A stretch of DNA of 64,000 bases from NCBI RefSeq assembly GCF_002139855.1, contig NZ_CP018789.1:1240001-1304000 (forward strand), given 5' to 3'. Origin of the DNA: Campylobacter porcelli (GTDB lineage: Bacteria > Campylobacterota > Campylobacteria > Campylobacterales > Campylobacteraceae). This document shows, piece after piece, positions 18,582-27,817 of this stretch. Both the position numbers and the translations under genes were made by a program. Under the pieces are notes generated by a model. It saw only the letters and a list, made by a program, of their open reading frames with translations. It did no database searches and was not told the DNA's origin. The first letter of the stretch is position 1, and each line of letters starts with the position of its first letter.

Positions 18582-19095
18582 TATTTTAGATACCATTAAA
18601 TTCTATATTAATAACTTTGGATTTTATGACTATATAGCTATTTCGTGGGTGGTTTTGCTATTTTTTGCTCTACTGGTTTTGGCACTTTATATGCTATTTA
18701 AAAAACCTATGCTTGCTCTATTTATACTTTTTTTTGACTTTGGCGGACTTGGTGCGGGGCTATTTTATTCACTTAAATTTATAGATAATACCATACGCCC
18801 AAGGGAGCTAATTATGGCTCCGCTTAGACAGCTATACTACGCCGATATTATGATAGCTGATATCAATATCACCAATACTTCTAAAAAGATTTTTAAAAAA
18901 TGTAGAGTAAAGCTAAGCTTTCATAATATTGGCAAAAACAGCATTCAAAATCTCAAATTTAGATTGACCCCTTTTCGCACCCAAATAGCCATAATACAAG
19001 GAGTTGAGCCAGGTCAAACAAAAGAGATTAAATTTACTATAAAAGATTTTCGTCCGCAAAATTATAATACTATATTGAATTCGGAGTGTTTCTAA
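18571..19095 (+). CDS. DUF2393-like membrane protein (first of a pair)
   Basis: 174 residues from a GTG start overlapping hisIE by 11 bases. Two hydrophobic segments (about residues 20-42 and 48-68) are followed by a soluble part with a beta-sandwich-like pattern: VKLSFHNIGKNSIQNLKF and QGVEPGQTKEIKFTI. The layout agrees with DUF2393, a family confined largely to Campylobacter and Helicobacter, of unknown function. Its partner follows with a one-base overlap. Confidence 0.6.
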   Translation: MINSILDTIKFYINNFGFYDYIAISWVVLLFFALLVLALYMLFKKPMLALFILFFDFGGLGAGLFYSLKFIDNTIRPRELIMAPLRQLYYADIMIADINITNTSKKIFKKCRVKLSFHNIGKNSIQNLKFRLTPFRTQIAIIQGVEPGQTKEIKFTIKDFRPQNYNTILNSECF

Positions 19096-19628
19096 TGAGC
19101 TATTTTAACCTATTTCACATTCTAGCCATCATTATCATCATAGCCCTTTTTGGTGGTTTTACCTACTTTATCATACTAAAAGAAAAAAGAGTAAAAGCTG
19201 CCATCAGCCTTTTGATAGCTAATGTTACTATTATGAGCTGTATTGCCATCATCTCCATGATGCTTATCGATAGATACACCAAAGTGGCAGTTATAGAGAG
19301 CTTCCAAGGCAAAAGAACTCTAATCAATGAGACCATCACCTACACAGGCGTAGTTAGAAATATCGGATATGGCTATATCAATTCATGTACTATGGAGATA
19401 GAACTCATCAATGCTCCAGTTAAAAAGCTAGAGGCTAGTGCCTTTGAAGAGCGTGGATTTTTCCAGACCTACCTAGGTAGCTCAAATAACCAAAAAAGCT
19501 CGATAAAGGCTGAATTTTTAATAGTCAAAGACCTACCAAGTGGCGACCAAAAAAGCTTTGGCTTTACTATGCCATACCCAGCCCACTTCAATAATCACAG
19601 CACAAAATATACACTAGATTGCAAATAA
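19095..19628 (+). CDS. DUF2393-like membrane protein (second of the pair)
   Basis: About 177 residues from the ATG at 19095 (GGAG upstream; a GTG three codons earlier is less likely). Same architecture as its neighbour: two N-terminal membrane helices, then an extracytoplasmic domain (TITYTGVVRNIGYGYINSC ... LPSGDQKSFGFTM). Probably a paralogue arising by tandem duplication; both proteins may form a heteromer (inference). Confidence 0.6.
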   Translation: MSYFNLFHILAIIIIIALFGGFTYFIILKEKRVKAAISLLIANVTIMSCIAIISMMLIDRYTKVAVIESFQGKRTLINETITYTGVVRNIGYGYINSCTMEIELINAPVKKLEASAFEERGFFQTYLGSSNNQKSSIKAEFLIVKDLPSGDQKSFGFTMPYPAHFNNHSTKYTLDCK

Positions 19629-19645
19629 GCTAAATTTAGCTTATT
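19624..19645 (+). terminator. palindromic terminator after the DUF2393 pair
   Basis: A perfect 22-base palindrome (AATAAGCTAAA and its complement) that begins inside the last codons and ends before an AT-rich gap. Confidence 0.5.
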
Positions 19646-19750
19646 CAAATTATATAATTTACTTATAATTCTACTTTTTATATTTTAAGTTATTATAAAT
19701 ATATAATAGGATAAAATATTAATAAAATAATTCTAAAACAAAGGATAAAT

Positions 19751-21811
19751 ATGTTGAAAAATATGAAACTCTCTGTAAAACTTGCGATTGTAGGTTTTAT
19801 ATTTACCGGGTTTATAGTTGCCATAGTTGCTGGTATCGCCATTTACCGAGCCTCAAGTATGGCTGAAGATAATGCTAATGCCTTTATGGAGGCTAGCTCT
19901 AAATCAAATGCAAATTTAGTTGCGGCTGAGTTTAATAGACTAGCTGATAGCTTACATGCCTATAAAATCGCTATGGAATCAACACTAGATTCTAATATAG
20001 CTATGCCTGTTAATATCATAAGCAATATGCTAGATGATGCCCTAAAAGAGAGTAAATTAGCCGCTGGTATATTCTTTTATACTACAGATGATAGTATCTA
20101 CGCTAAAAATCCAAATTCCAACGACCCACGATATACTAATGCTGGGGATTTAGCAATCTATGTAAATTATCATGGCAGACTTGAGCGTATCGAGGACAAC
20201 TACAAAAGCAAAGACTACTATATAAATGGTCTTGAGAAGCCTAGACTATCTGAGCCATTTAAAGACCATATAGAGGGCAATCAAATAGTTATGTCTTCAA
20301 TGACCTTCCCAGTAAAATATAAAGGAAAAACTATAGGTATAATCGGTGCTGATTTAAACATAGAAAATTTCTTTATTGATAGACTAAAAGAGATCAAACT
20401 ATATAAAACAGATACAAGCTTTTTGCTATCAAATAAAGGTATAATGGTAGCCAACTCCAATCCAGAAATAAGAGGCCTACCAGTCCAACAAGTAAATCCA
20501 AATTTAGCCCAATTATTCCCAGTAATTAATAGCAATCAAAATAGCTATGCCACAGTAACAGCTGATAGCAAAACTCTAAATCAAAATGTCCATTTTAATT
20601 TAGCTAAAGTTAATATAAATTATATAAATGAGCCTTGGAGTCTTGCCACACTTGTGCCAACCAATGAGATATTTACTCAAGTAGCATCAGCTAGAAATGG
20701 GCTAATAATCGTAGGCATAGTCGTAGCTATAATCGGCGGATTTTTCCTATTCTTTGCTACAAATATGTTAATTCACAGAATTGAAAATATTAGAATTTTA
20801 CTATCAGAATTTTTTGATTTTTTAAATCACAAAAGAGCAGATGCACGCCTTGCGGTTATTACAAATAATGATGAAATCAGCCAAATGGCAAAGGCTATAA
20901 ATGATAATATCATAATCATAAAATCAAATTTAGATAAAGACTCAAAGGCCGTTGAAGAATCACTCCAAAAAGCAAACGAAGTAGAAAAAGGCAATCTAAC
21001 TGCTAGAATCACTTTAAACCCAGCTTCTCCAGAGCTACTACAGCTCAAAAATGTCCTAAATAAAATGCTTGATGTCCTAGAGCAAAAAGTAGGTAGCGAT
21101 ATAAATGCTATCCAAGGTGTATTTGATAAATTCAAACAGCTAGATTTCACCGTAAGGATAGATAATCCAAAAGGTGAAGTAGAGATGGTAACTAACCTTC
21201 TAGGCGATGAAGTAACTAAAATGCTAAAAGCAAATTTAGAACAAGCTAGTAACCTACAAAATAAAGCCGATGAGCTAAAAGGCTTTGTAACTTCACTAAA
21301 TGAAGGTGCCAAATCTCAAAGCGAATCACTTCAAGAAAGCGCCGCAGCCGTAGAAGAGATGAGTAGCTCAATGAACTCTATAAATGATAGAGCTAGTGAA
21401 GTAATCAAACAAAGCGAAGATATTAAAAACATAATTACAATAATCAGAGATATAGCAGACCAAACAAATCTACTAGCACTAAATGCAGCTATTGAAGCGG
21501 CTCGTGCTGGAGAGCATGGTAGGGGATTTGCCGTGGTGGCTGATGAGGTCAGAAAGCTAGCTGAGAGAACTCAAAAATCACTAGGCGAAATAGAGGCAAA
21601 TGTAAATATCCTAAGCCAAAGTATAAATGAGATGAGCCAAAGCATAAGCGAGCAAACTCAAGCTATAAATCAGATAAATGAAGCTATAGTAAATGTAGAT
21701 GGCTTAACGAGACAAAACACACAAATCGCTCAAAACAGCAATATAGTAGCTAATGAAGTTGATAGCATAGCTGATGCTGTAGTAGCTGAAGTTAAAAAGA
21801 AAAAATTCTAA
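19751..21811 (+). CDS. methyl-accepting chemotaxis protein with dCache-type sensor
   Basis: 686 residues. Membrane helix 1 at about 10-32, a periplasmic double-Cache-like sensor domain to about 310 ([53 protein letters not shown]), membrane helix 2 at about 318-340, then a HAMP/linker part and the signalling domain with the conserved hairpin tip [20 protein letters not shown]. It ends AEVKKKKF, like several Campylobacter Tlp receptors. Ligand unknown; the Cache fold in this genus often senses amino or organic acids. Confidence 0.92.
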   Translation: MLKNMKLSVKLAIVGFIFTGFIVAIVAGIAIYRASSMAEDNANAFMEASSKSNANLVAAEFNRLADSLHAYKIAMESTLDSNIAMPVNIISNMLDDALKESKLAAGIFFYTTDDSIYAKNPNSNDPRYTNAGDLAIYVNYHGRLERIEDNYKSKDYYINGLEKPRLSEPFKDHIEGNQIVMSSMTFPVKYKGKTIGIIGADLNIENFFIDRLKEIKLYKTDTSFLLSNKGIMVANSNPEIRGLPVQQVNPNLAQLFPVINSNQNSYATVTADSKTLNQNVHFNLAKVNINYINEPWSLATLVPTNEIFTQVASARNGLIIVGIVVAIIGGFFLFFATNMLIHRIENIRILLSEFFDFLNHKRADARLAVITNNDEISQMAKAINDNIIIIKSNLDKDSKAVEESLQKANEVEKGNLTARITLNPASPELLQLKNVLNKMLDVLEQKVGSDINAIQGVFDKFKQLDFTVRIDNPKGEVEMVTNLLGDEVTKMLKANLEQASNLQNKADELKGFVTSLNEGAKSQSESLQESAAAVEEMSSSMNSINDRASEVIKQSEDIKNIITIIRDIADQTNLLALNAAIEAARAGEHGRGFAVVADEVRKLAERTQKSLGEIEANVNILSQSINEMSQSISEQTQAINQINEAIVNVDGLTRQNTQIAQNSNIVANEVDSIADAVVAEVKKKKF

Positions 21812-21836
21812 TTTCACACTCACATTTTACTCCTTA

Positions 21837-21867
21837 AATATATGCAAGATTTATTCTTGCATATATT
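21837..21867 (+). terminator. hairpin terminator after the chemoreceptor gene
   Basis: A perfect 13-base stem (AATATATGCAAGA and complement) with a 5-base loop, 25 bases after the stop codon. Confidence 0.7.
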
Positions 21868-21923
21868 GAGGTTTATACATATCTTAAAAGCAAAATTATT
21901 GCTATTTTTCACTTCACACGGGA

Positions 21924-21975
21924 AAATTTTCGCAAAAGTAAAACAACCTAAATGGTTGTTTTATGGCGAAAATTT
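21924..21975 (+). repeat. nested inverted repeat upstream of the autotransporter
   Basis: Outer arms AAATTTTCGC (21924-21933) and GCGAAAATTT (21966-21975) flank inner arms AAAACAACC (21940-21948) and GGTTGTTTT (21954-21962), with a short internal loop. It could be a second terminator insulating the autotransporter promoter, a protein-binding site, or an RNA element. Confidence 0.6.
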
Positions 21976-22057
21976 GGAGTAAAAATCAAATTTAAAGCGA
22001 CAAAAAGCACCAAATAATCCTTATTATCTTTAATAAAATCATATTTAAGCAAAAAAT

Positions 22058-22082
22058 AAAAAAAAAAGGGGGGGGGTAAAAT
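22058..22082 (+). promoter_or_regulatory. A10-G9 tract directly upstream of a -10 box
   Basis: Ten A (22058-22067) and nine G (22068-22076) abut TAAAAT (22077-22082), which ends 31 bases before the autotransporter ATG. The tract would lie between the -35 region and the -10 box, so length changes would alter promoter spacing and strength. Transcriptional switching by such tracts is known in other bacteria; here it is inferred. Confidence 0.65.
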
Positions 22083-22113
22083 AGGCGGTTTATTTAATTT
22101 TTAAGGAGACAAA

Positions 22114-24588
22114 ATGAAATTATCTCTTATTGCATCAAGAGCAATATTAGGTTTAGGAATTTTAGGGAGTGTGAGTATTTGCGCACAAGAGCTAACAACA
22201 CAAACACAAGAAATTAATGCGGGACAAGTATCACAAAATAACAACCCAATCGCAATTTCTTATGAAAGCCAATTGAAAGACTACTTTGATATAGAAATAG
22301 ATTCAAGCCGCGATGCTGCAAATCTCGTTTTTAAAGAGGGATACAAAGATACAAATTTACAAATTAATAGTGCTTTAGAAGATTTTGTTCCAAATAGCGT
22401 AAATAGAGAAAATACATTTGTAACTATTGATTTAGGTAATGGAGTGCTTGATTTAATAAATGTTCAAAATGGCAATGGAATTGAGAAAAATTCCCATTTA
22501 ATCAATGCAGATATTACTGCCTCACAAATCAATGTGGCTGATATGAATTTAGAATATTTTAGGCAAGAAAGCACATTAAGCGGAAATGTAAAACTAACAG
22601 GAACACGATTACCAGCTGATTCTGATGATTTTGGCTCTACTGTACGGATTGTTAGCGGTGGGCTTGACAAAGTTGATTATAATGGTGGCTTAACAATTTG
22701 GGGGAATTTGGAGGCAACTAAAACTAGATTTGAAGGTGTTGGCAATGGTTCCTTAAACTTTGATATTAAAGGCAATGCAAATATTAAAGAATCGAATTTT
22801 TCTGTGATTTCTACAAGCTTTAATAATCTCATTTTAGATAGATTTGTTTTTGCAAGTGCAAATAGCTTTAATAGCGATGTAACCACTAGCAATACCGCAG
22901 GTGCAAGCATTCTTAACAGCATTTACGATATCGTGAGTGATGAGAATCTTGCAAACCAATTCATAGAAATAGAGGGAAATGTTTACCTTACCCCTATGGA
23001 TGTGGGAGATTTTGTAAATTACAAATTAAGCGTGGAAAAAGGTAGCGACAAAGAATACTTAATTGTAAATGGTGGAGTAAATTCTACAAAAATCAACAGC
23101 GCAAGAGAAATTTCAGCATTTGAAAAAGAACATTTAGAGAAAATCATACGAATAGAAGATTTAGCAAACTCACAAAATCCGGTTAAACAAGCTATCTTAA
23201 AAGATTTACAAGCACAAATTGCAAAAAGAGAGGAAATTCTTAATAAGATTAATTCTAGTGACGAAGAATCGCTAAGCACTGAAGATAAAATGGGTGCAAT
23301 GGGTATTGAAATTACAAATACTACCAAACACATTTTTGAAAAAGTATCCAACCTTAACGGCGCACAAGCAGATAACTATAAATTTCTTCTCACAACAGGC
23401 ATTATGGGTGGTGCTACAAACACTGCTAAAACAGCAGATTCTATGCAAACTTCTGGCAACCTAAACGAAGCACAAGGTATCTTTGATAGTTTGATTAACT
23501 CTAATATTAATGCTAAAGTGGGTATAGATGCAATCACAAATAAAGACTTCTTTAAAGATGTAAGAGAAAGTGCAAAAAATAGCACAGATATTCTAAATAA
23601 CACTAGTTCTGCAAATGGTGCTATAAATATCTCTAATGATATGGCTCTAGGTGACAGAATAGCTAGAATTAATAATCCATATAGTGAAGTAAGATTTGCT
23701 AATGTGCTTAAATCTAGCCTTTTGGCAAACAGCACAAATATAGCAAGTGACGCTATCTATGACTATTATGGCACAAAAACTTATAAAAATAGTGTATGGG
23801 CAAATACTTTTGGTGGAGCAAATATAATCGATGGAGAAAGTGGAGGATTGTATGGAATAAGCATAGGTGCAGATAAAGAAGTTAATGAAAATTTACTTTT
23901 AGGAATCTATGCCACTTATGCAAATTCTAAAATCAAAGATAAGCTAAGCGTTCAAGAATCAGATAATTATCAAATAGGTATTTATAGCTCTTATAGATTT
24001 AATTATTCTTGGGAATTAAATTCTAAACTCTATGGACAAATAGGAGATACAAAGCAAGATATTAATTTAGCAGGAAGTTTAAATAATGCTGATTTTAATA
24101 GAAGATTTGTAGGATTAAATACAAGTATAGGTAAAGTATTTAATTTAGAAAGTGATCTATTTTTAAAGCCCTTTGTAGGAGTGAATTATTATTATAGCCA
24201 TACACCAAGCTATGATGAAAAAGGTAGCTTAGCAAGAAAGGTAGAATCTAATACTAATAACTCTTTGAGTTTAGAATCAGGATTAGAAGCTAGAAAATAT
24301 TTTGATGAAAGTTCTTATTTATTTATAACTCCAAAGATTGAACAATATGTAGTTAATAATGGAGATGATTATGTAGCTAGCTTTGTAGGTTCTAATACCT
24401 CTTTTTCTATTAAAGGAGAAGATAAGAAAAAGACTTATGGACAATTAATTGTAGGAGGAAATATCTCTTTCAATGATAGCCTAAGTTTAGATGTAGGGAT
24501 TGGAGCTAAACAGATCTTAGCAGGAAAAGTAGATTCTAAAAATGAAACTTACTTAAGTGGAAATGTGGGAATCAAGTATAGATTCTAA
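22114..24588 (+). CDS. autotransporter (type Va secretion) protein
   Basis: 824 residues. A Sec signal peptide (about 1-25, ending SVSICAQE) leads into a passenger of about 500 residues rich in Asn, Ser and Thr with repeating strand patterns (LINADITASQINVADMNL, SLNFDIKGNANIKESNF) suggestive of a beta-helix. A region near 340-400 is helical. The last ~270 residues form the beta-barrel translocator (SVWANTFGGANIIDGESGG ... VGIKYRF) with terminal Phe. No protease triad is evident, so an adhesin-type role is the more likely guess. Codon choice (frequent TCT/AGA runs in the barrel part) and isolation between two strong hairpins suggest a separately acquired gene. Confidence 0.85.
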   Translation: MKLSLIASRAILGLGILGSVSICAQELTTQTQEINAGQVSQNNNPIAISYESQLKDYFDIEIDSSRDAANLVFKEGYKDTNLQINSALEDFVPNSVNRENTFVTIDLGNGVLDLINVQNGNGIEKNSHLINADITASQINVADMNLEYFRQESTLSGNVKLTGTRLPADSDDFGSTVRIVSGGLDKVDYNGGLTIWGNLEATKTRFEGVGNGSLNFDIKGNANIKESNFSVISTSFNNLILDRFVFASANSFNSDVTTSNTAGASILNSIYDIVSDENLANQFIEIEGNVYLTPMDVGDFVNYKLSVEKGSDKEYLIVNGGVNSTKINSAREISAFEKEHLEKIIRIEDLANSQNPVKQAILKDLQAQIAKREEILNKINSSDEESLSTEDKMGAMGIEITNTTKHIFEKVSNLNGAQADNYKFLLTTGIMGGATNTAKTADSMQTSGNLNEAQGIFDSLINSNINAKVGIDAITNKDFFKDVRESAKNSTDILNNTSSANGAINISNDMALGDRIARINNPYSEVRFANVLKSSLLANSTNIASDAIYDYYGTKTYKNSVWANTFGGANIIDGESGGLYGISIGADKEVNENLLLGIYATYANSKIKDKLSVQESDNYQIGIYSSYRFNYSWELNSKLYGQIGDTKQDINLAGSLNNADFNRRFVGLNTSIGKVFNLESDLFLKPFVGVNYYYSHTPSYDEKGSLARKVESNTNNSLSLESGLEARKYFDESSYLFITPKIEQYVVNNGDDYVASFVGSNTSFSIKGEDKKKTYGQLIVGGNISFNDSLSLDVGIGAKQILAGKVDSKNETYLSGNVGIKYRF

Positions 24589-24594
24589 AAATTA

Positions 24595-24626
24595 CTAGAA
24601 AGAAATTAAAGATAATTTCTTTCTAG
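24595..24626 (+). terminator. hairpin terminator after the autotransporter
   Basis: A perfect 14-base stem (CTAGAAAGAAATTA with its complement) and a 4-base loop, 6 bases after the stop codon. Confidence 0.7.
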
Positions 24627-25010
24627 CTAGTTTGGAGGTTTAAAAAATAAGAGAAAGCCAAAATAGTTTCTCCTGTCCCTTAAAGAAAAGAATTTAAAAA
24701 AAGTTTGCACTACTCATCTGCAAAAAGAGTCCCTCTTCCCACTTAAAAAGAAAAAAGAATTTTTTGATATTTAAATTTTCTAAAAAATTATTATTATAAA
24801 TTTAGAATGTAAAAAAGTAAGGAAGGGTAAGGTAGGTGTGTTTTTCTAATCAGTTTGATTAATTACACTATACTCATTTCATACGAAATTTACTACACTA
24901 TAAGTTATCAAGGGCTCGCCAAGGGTATTAATCTTTTCAAGCAAAGCATTAAATAGCCTTGCTTAAAAAGCTCTACCGGTAAAATCATTAATCAAATAAA
25001 TCGCCTAAAT
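24627..25010 (+). other. gene-free stretch after the autotransporter
   Basis: No supported reading frame on either strand. The first part is purine-rich (runs of A and AAAAGAA), the second contains short imperfect inverted repeats such as TAATCA/TGATTA near 24849-24863. It may hold remnants of acquired DNA, but nothing recognisable. Confidence 0.4.
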
Positions 25011-25436
25011 TCACTTTTTGCCATTTTGCACTCTTAGATTTTTGGCTAAATCACAAGAGTTATTATCTCCATTATTACAAGCGATTTGATAGATTGTAAT
25101 AGCCGTATCTATATCTTTTGTAACTCCATCACCATATACGAACATATCCGCAAGCTGCTTACACGCAGGGATATACTGAAATCCATAGCATATCATATCA
25201 TAAGCTATAGCCGCACTCTTAAAATCCCCACTTTTATAAATTCCATCAGCGAGTCTTTTACATTTTGATGGCTCTTTTAAGTTGGTGCAATCATTATAAA
25301 AAATATTAATTTTAGCCTCTATCTCATCTTGAGTTACCTCTATTTGATCTGGTTTTGTGGTGATTGGAGCTGGGAATTTTTGCAAACAACCAGCTAGGAT
25401 AAACCCAGCCAAAATGGCTACAACTGCTGATCTCAA
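25011..25436 (-). CDS. small lipoprotein with Sel1-type repeats
   Basis: 141 residues from a TTG start preceded by AAGGAG. A lipoprotein signal peptide ends in the lipobox LAGC (Cys16). The mature part has paired helices with regular Cys pairs: FYNDCTNLKEPSKCKRLADG, YDMICYGFQYIPACKQLADM and YQIACNNGDNNSCDLAKNL. This is the Cys-containing Sel1-like repeat (SLR/Hcp-like) seen in Helicobacter cysteine-rich proteins. Probably periplasmic; partners unknown. Its start overlaps the stop of the upstream gene (TTGA). Confidence 0.75.
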   Translation of the reverse strand: MRSAVVAILAGFILAGCLQKFPAPITTKPDQIEVTQDEIEAKINIFYNDCTNLKEPSKCKRLADGIYKSGDFKSAAIAYDMICYGFQYIPACKQLADMFVYGDGVTKDIDTAITIYQIACNNGDNNSCDLAKNLRVQNGKK

Positions 25437-25759
25437 CTCTCTCTCCTTACTATATAATAGGTTTGTTTATTTGGTAATTTTTCTATTATAATTTTATATT
25501 TACTAGCCCATAATGGCACAATTTCATTAAATTCATCTATTATTTGCGGTATTTGGCTTTCGCATTTGATTTTAAATTTATCTTCGCTATTTGATAAAGC
25601 CACAAATCCATCAAGATGCTTGATCTTTTCATGTAAATTTATGATATGCTCTATCTCTTTCTCATCAAAATCGCAGGCCGATAAGACCCTTTTAACCTGC
25701 TCTAAAAGCGAATTATTCACATTGTATCCAAGCCCTGTTAATACTAATTCTAAACTCAT
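25433..25759 (-). CDS. conserved hypothetical protein downstream of prfB
   Basis: 108 residues from the ATG at 25759, which has AGGAG six bases upstream; a GTG two codons earlier is unlikely. Mainly helical and acidic (ACDFDEKEIEHIINLHEKIKH), with a possible strand region at the end (KIIIEKLPNKQTYYIVRRES). No membrane segment or known motif. It sits between prfB and the Sel1 lipoprotein in one transcription unit. Confidence 0.7.
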   Translation of the reverse strand: MSLELVLTGLGYNVNNSLLEQVKRVLSACDFDEKEIEHIINLHEKIKHLDGFVALSNSEDKFKIKCESQIPQIIDEFNEIVPLWASKYKIIIEKLPNKQTYYIVRRES

Positions 25760-25761
25760 TA

Positions 25762-26868
25762 TCACTCCTGATTATTTGATTTTTGACTGATTAAAACCGC
25801 TTCTATAATCTTTTTAATATCCCCATCTAGCACAGCATCAGCTTGTGAGTATGCGATATTGCTTCTATTATCCTTTACTTGTTTATATGGGAATAAGACA
25901 TATGAGCGAATTTGATGCCCCCAACCCATTTGGCTCTTTTCTACTGAGTCGCTAGCGGCTCTTTGTCTGTCTAATTCTAGCTCATATAATCTTGATTTTA
26001 GCATTTTCATTGCTGTGGCTTTGTTTTTATGCTGACTTCTGTCATTTTGACACTGCACTACAATGCCTGTTGGTATGTGAGTTATCCTTACTGCACTCTC
26101 AGTTTTATTTACATGTTGTCCGCCTGCCCCACTAGCTCTGTAATAATCTAATCTTAAATCCTTATCTTCTATCTCTATCTCAATATCATCATCAACTTCA
26201 GGGCTTACCATCACGCTTGAAAAGCTCGTATGACGCCTACCAGCACTATCAAATGGACTAGTTCTAACAAGGCGATGAATGCCATTTTCAGCCTTTAAGT
26301 ATCCATAAGCATTCTCACCTTTTACAATAAAGCTTACATCTTTTAATCCAGCTTCATCGCCCTCTTGGAAGTCTAAAGTCTCAACTTTAAACCCCTCTCT
26401 TTCGCAAAATCTTAGATACATTCTATAAAGCATACTCGCCCAGTCATTACTCTCAGTCCCACCAGCTCCTGGATGAATGCTAATAATGGCGTTTTTGCTA
26501 TCATCTTCACCGCTAAGCATCATAGAGACCTCTAAATTTGTAATGACCTCTTCTAAATTCTCTGAATCTTCAAATAGCGAATTTATAGTATCAATATCAT
26601 TTTCTAAATTTGCTAAATCAAATAGCTCCACAGCGTCATTTAGGGCATTTTGAGCGTTTTTAAATTTGCTTAGCATAGAGTTTAGCTTGGTTTTTTCTTT
26701 TCCTATTTGGCTACTCATTTGCACATTAGACCAAAAGCTAGGGTCTTGCTCTAGATATTCAATCTCTTTAAGCCTAGTTTGTATAAATTCTGGATTTATA
26801 ACCTTAGCAATATTGTCAATTTTGATTTTTAAACCCTTTAAAAGTTCGCTATATTCATAATTATCCAA
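25762..26868 (-). CDS. prfB: peptide chain release factor 2
   Basis: 368 residues. RF2 recognises UGA and UAA stop codons. The codon-reading tripeptide SPF is in [15 protein letters not shown] (about residue 200) and the GGQ loop in [16 protein letters not shown]. The gene is one uninterrupted frame: the in-frame UGA with +1 programmed frameshift found near codon 26 in many bacteria is absent, so RF2 is not autoregulated this way here. Confidence 0.95.
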   Translation of the reverse strand: MDNYEYSELLKGLKIKIDNIAKVINPEFIQTRLKEIEYLEQDPSFWSNVQMSSQIGKEKTKLNSMLSKFKNAQNALNDAVELFDLANLENDIDTINSLFEDSENLEEVITNLEVSMMLSGEDDSKNAIISIHPGAGGTESNDWASMLYRMYLRFCEREGFKVETLDFQEGDEAGLKDVSFIVKGENAYGYLKAENGIHRLVRTSPFDSAGRRHTSFSSVMVSPEVDDDIEIEIEDKDLRLDYYRASGAGGQHVNKTESAVRITHIPTGIVVQCQNDRSQHKNKATAMKMLKSRLYELELDRQRAASDSVEKSQMGWGHQIRSYVLFPYKQVKDNRSNIAYSQADAVLDGDIKKIIEAVLISQKSNNQE

Positions 26869-26954
26869 AGTTCTACCTCGTAAATTTTTAGCAAAATATT
26901 ATCTAAAATATGGTTAAAATTTAATTATTTAAAGTAAATATTTTTAGAAATTTA

Positions 26955-26963
26955 TGCTAAAAT
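26955..26963 (+). promoter_or_regulatory. extended -10 promoter for panC
   Basis: TGCTAAAAT, an extended -10 element, 31 bases before the panC start in the divergent gap with prfB. Confidence 0.5.
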
Positions 26964-26994
26964 TACAGATTAAAAATTCCAAAAAGAGAGTATA

Positions 26995-27816
26995 ATGCAG
27001 ATATTAAAAACCATACAAGAGCTACGAGATTTTCGTGCTAAATGCAGTGGCGATGTAGGCTTTGTAGCGACGATGGGGGCTTTACACGCAGGTCATGCCC
27101 AACTAATCAAATCCTCTGTATCACAAAATAATCATACAATAGTAAGCATTTTTGTCAATCCAACGCAATTTTTACCAGGAGAAGACCTAAGCCGATACCC
27201 AAGAACGCCTGAGGCTGATATTAAAATTTGCCAGTTGTGTCAAGCTGATGCGGTATTTATGCCTGAAGTTGATGAAATTTATAATCAAAATGAGATTAAA
27301 ATTCTAGCACCTAAGGAGCTATCTAACACTCTAGAAGGCGTTACTAGACCGGGGCATTTTGATGGGGTTTGTACTATTTTAACTAAATTTTTTAACATTA
27401 TAAATCCTACAAATGCCTATTTTGGTAAAAAGGACGCTCAGCAGCTTATAATCATTGAAAATATGGTAAAATCGCTATTTATGAATGTCAATATAGTGCC
27501 AATTGATATAGTAAGATCTAGCGATGGACTAGCTCTATCAAGCCGAAATTCATATCTAAATGATGATGAGCTAGCTCAAGCTCTTAAAATTTCAAGGTCG
27601 CTAATGAAAGCTAGTAATCTTATAAAAGCTGGCGAGCTAAGCTCAATAGAGATCAAAAAAGCGATGAGTAGTATCTTAGAGCCTTTAAGGGTTGATTATA
27701 TAGCCATTGTGGATAAGAATTTAAATCCGGTTGATAAAATCGAGCTTGGCAATAGCATTATTTTAGTCGCTGTGTATGTCAAAAATACGCGTTTAATTGA
27801 TAATTTGTGGGTGTAA
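26995..27816 (+). CDS. panC: pantothenate synthetase
   Basis: 273 residues. Joins pantoate and beta-alanine with ATP to make pantothenate. Visible nucleotidyltransferase motifs: [13 protein letters not shown] (HxGH) near residues 26-38, FVNPTQF near 54, [15 protein letters not shown] near 112, FGKKDAQQL near 143 and SSRNSYL (KMSKS-equivalent region). panB and panD are not adjacent, unlike in C. jejuni. The stop is one base before the rimO start. Confidence 0.95.
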   Translation: MQILKTIQELRDFRAKCSGDVGFVATMGALHAGHAQLIKSSVSQNNHTIVSIFVNPTQFLPGEDLSRYPRTPEADIKICQLCQADAVFMPEVDEIYNQNEIKILAPKELSNTLEGVTRPGHFDGVCTILTKFFNIINPTNAYFGKKDAQQLIIIENMVKSLFMNVNIVPIDIVRSSDGLALSSRNSYLNDDELAQALKISRSLMKASNLIKAGELSSIEIKKAMSSILEPLRVDYIAIVDKNLNPVDKIELGNSIILVAVYVKNTRLIDNLWV

Positions 27817-27817
27817 T

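Noticed and set aside
23019-23735. Long minus-strand frames inside the autotransporter gene
   Set aside because: Antisense shadows; the plus-strand frame has signal peptide, barrel and terminal Phe.
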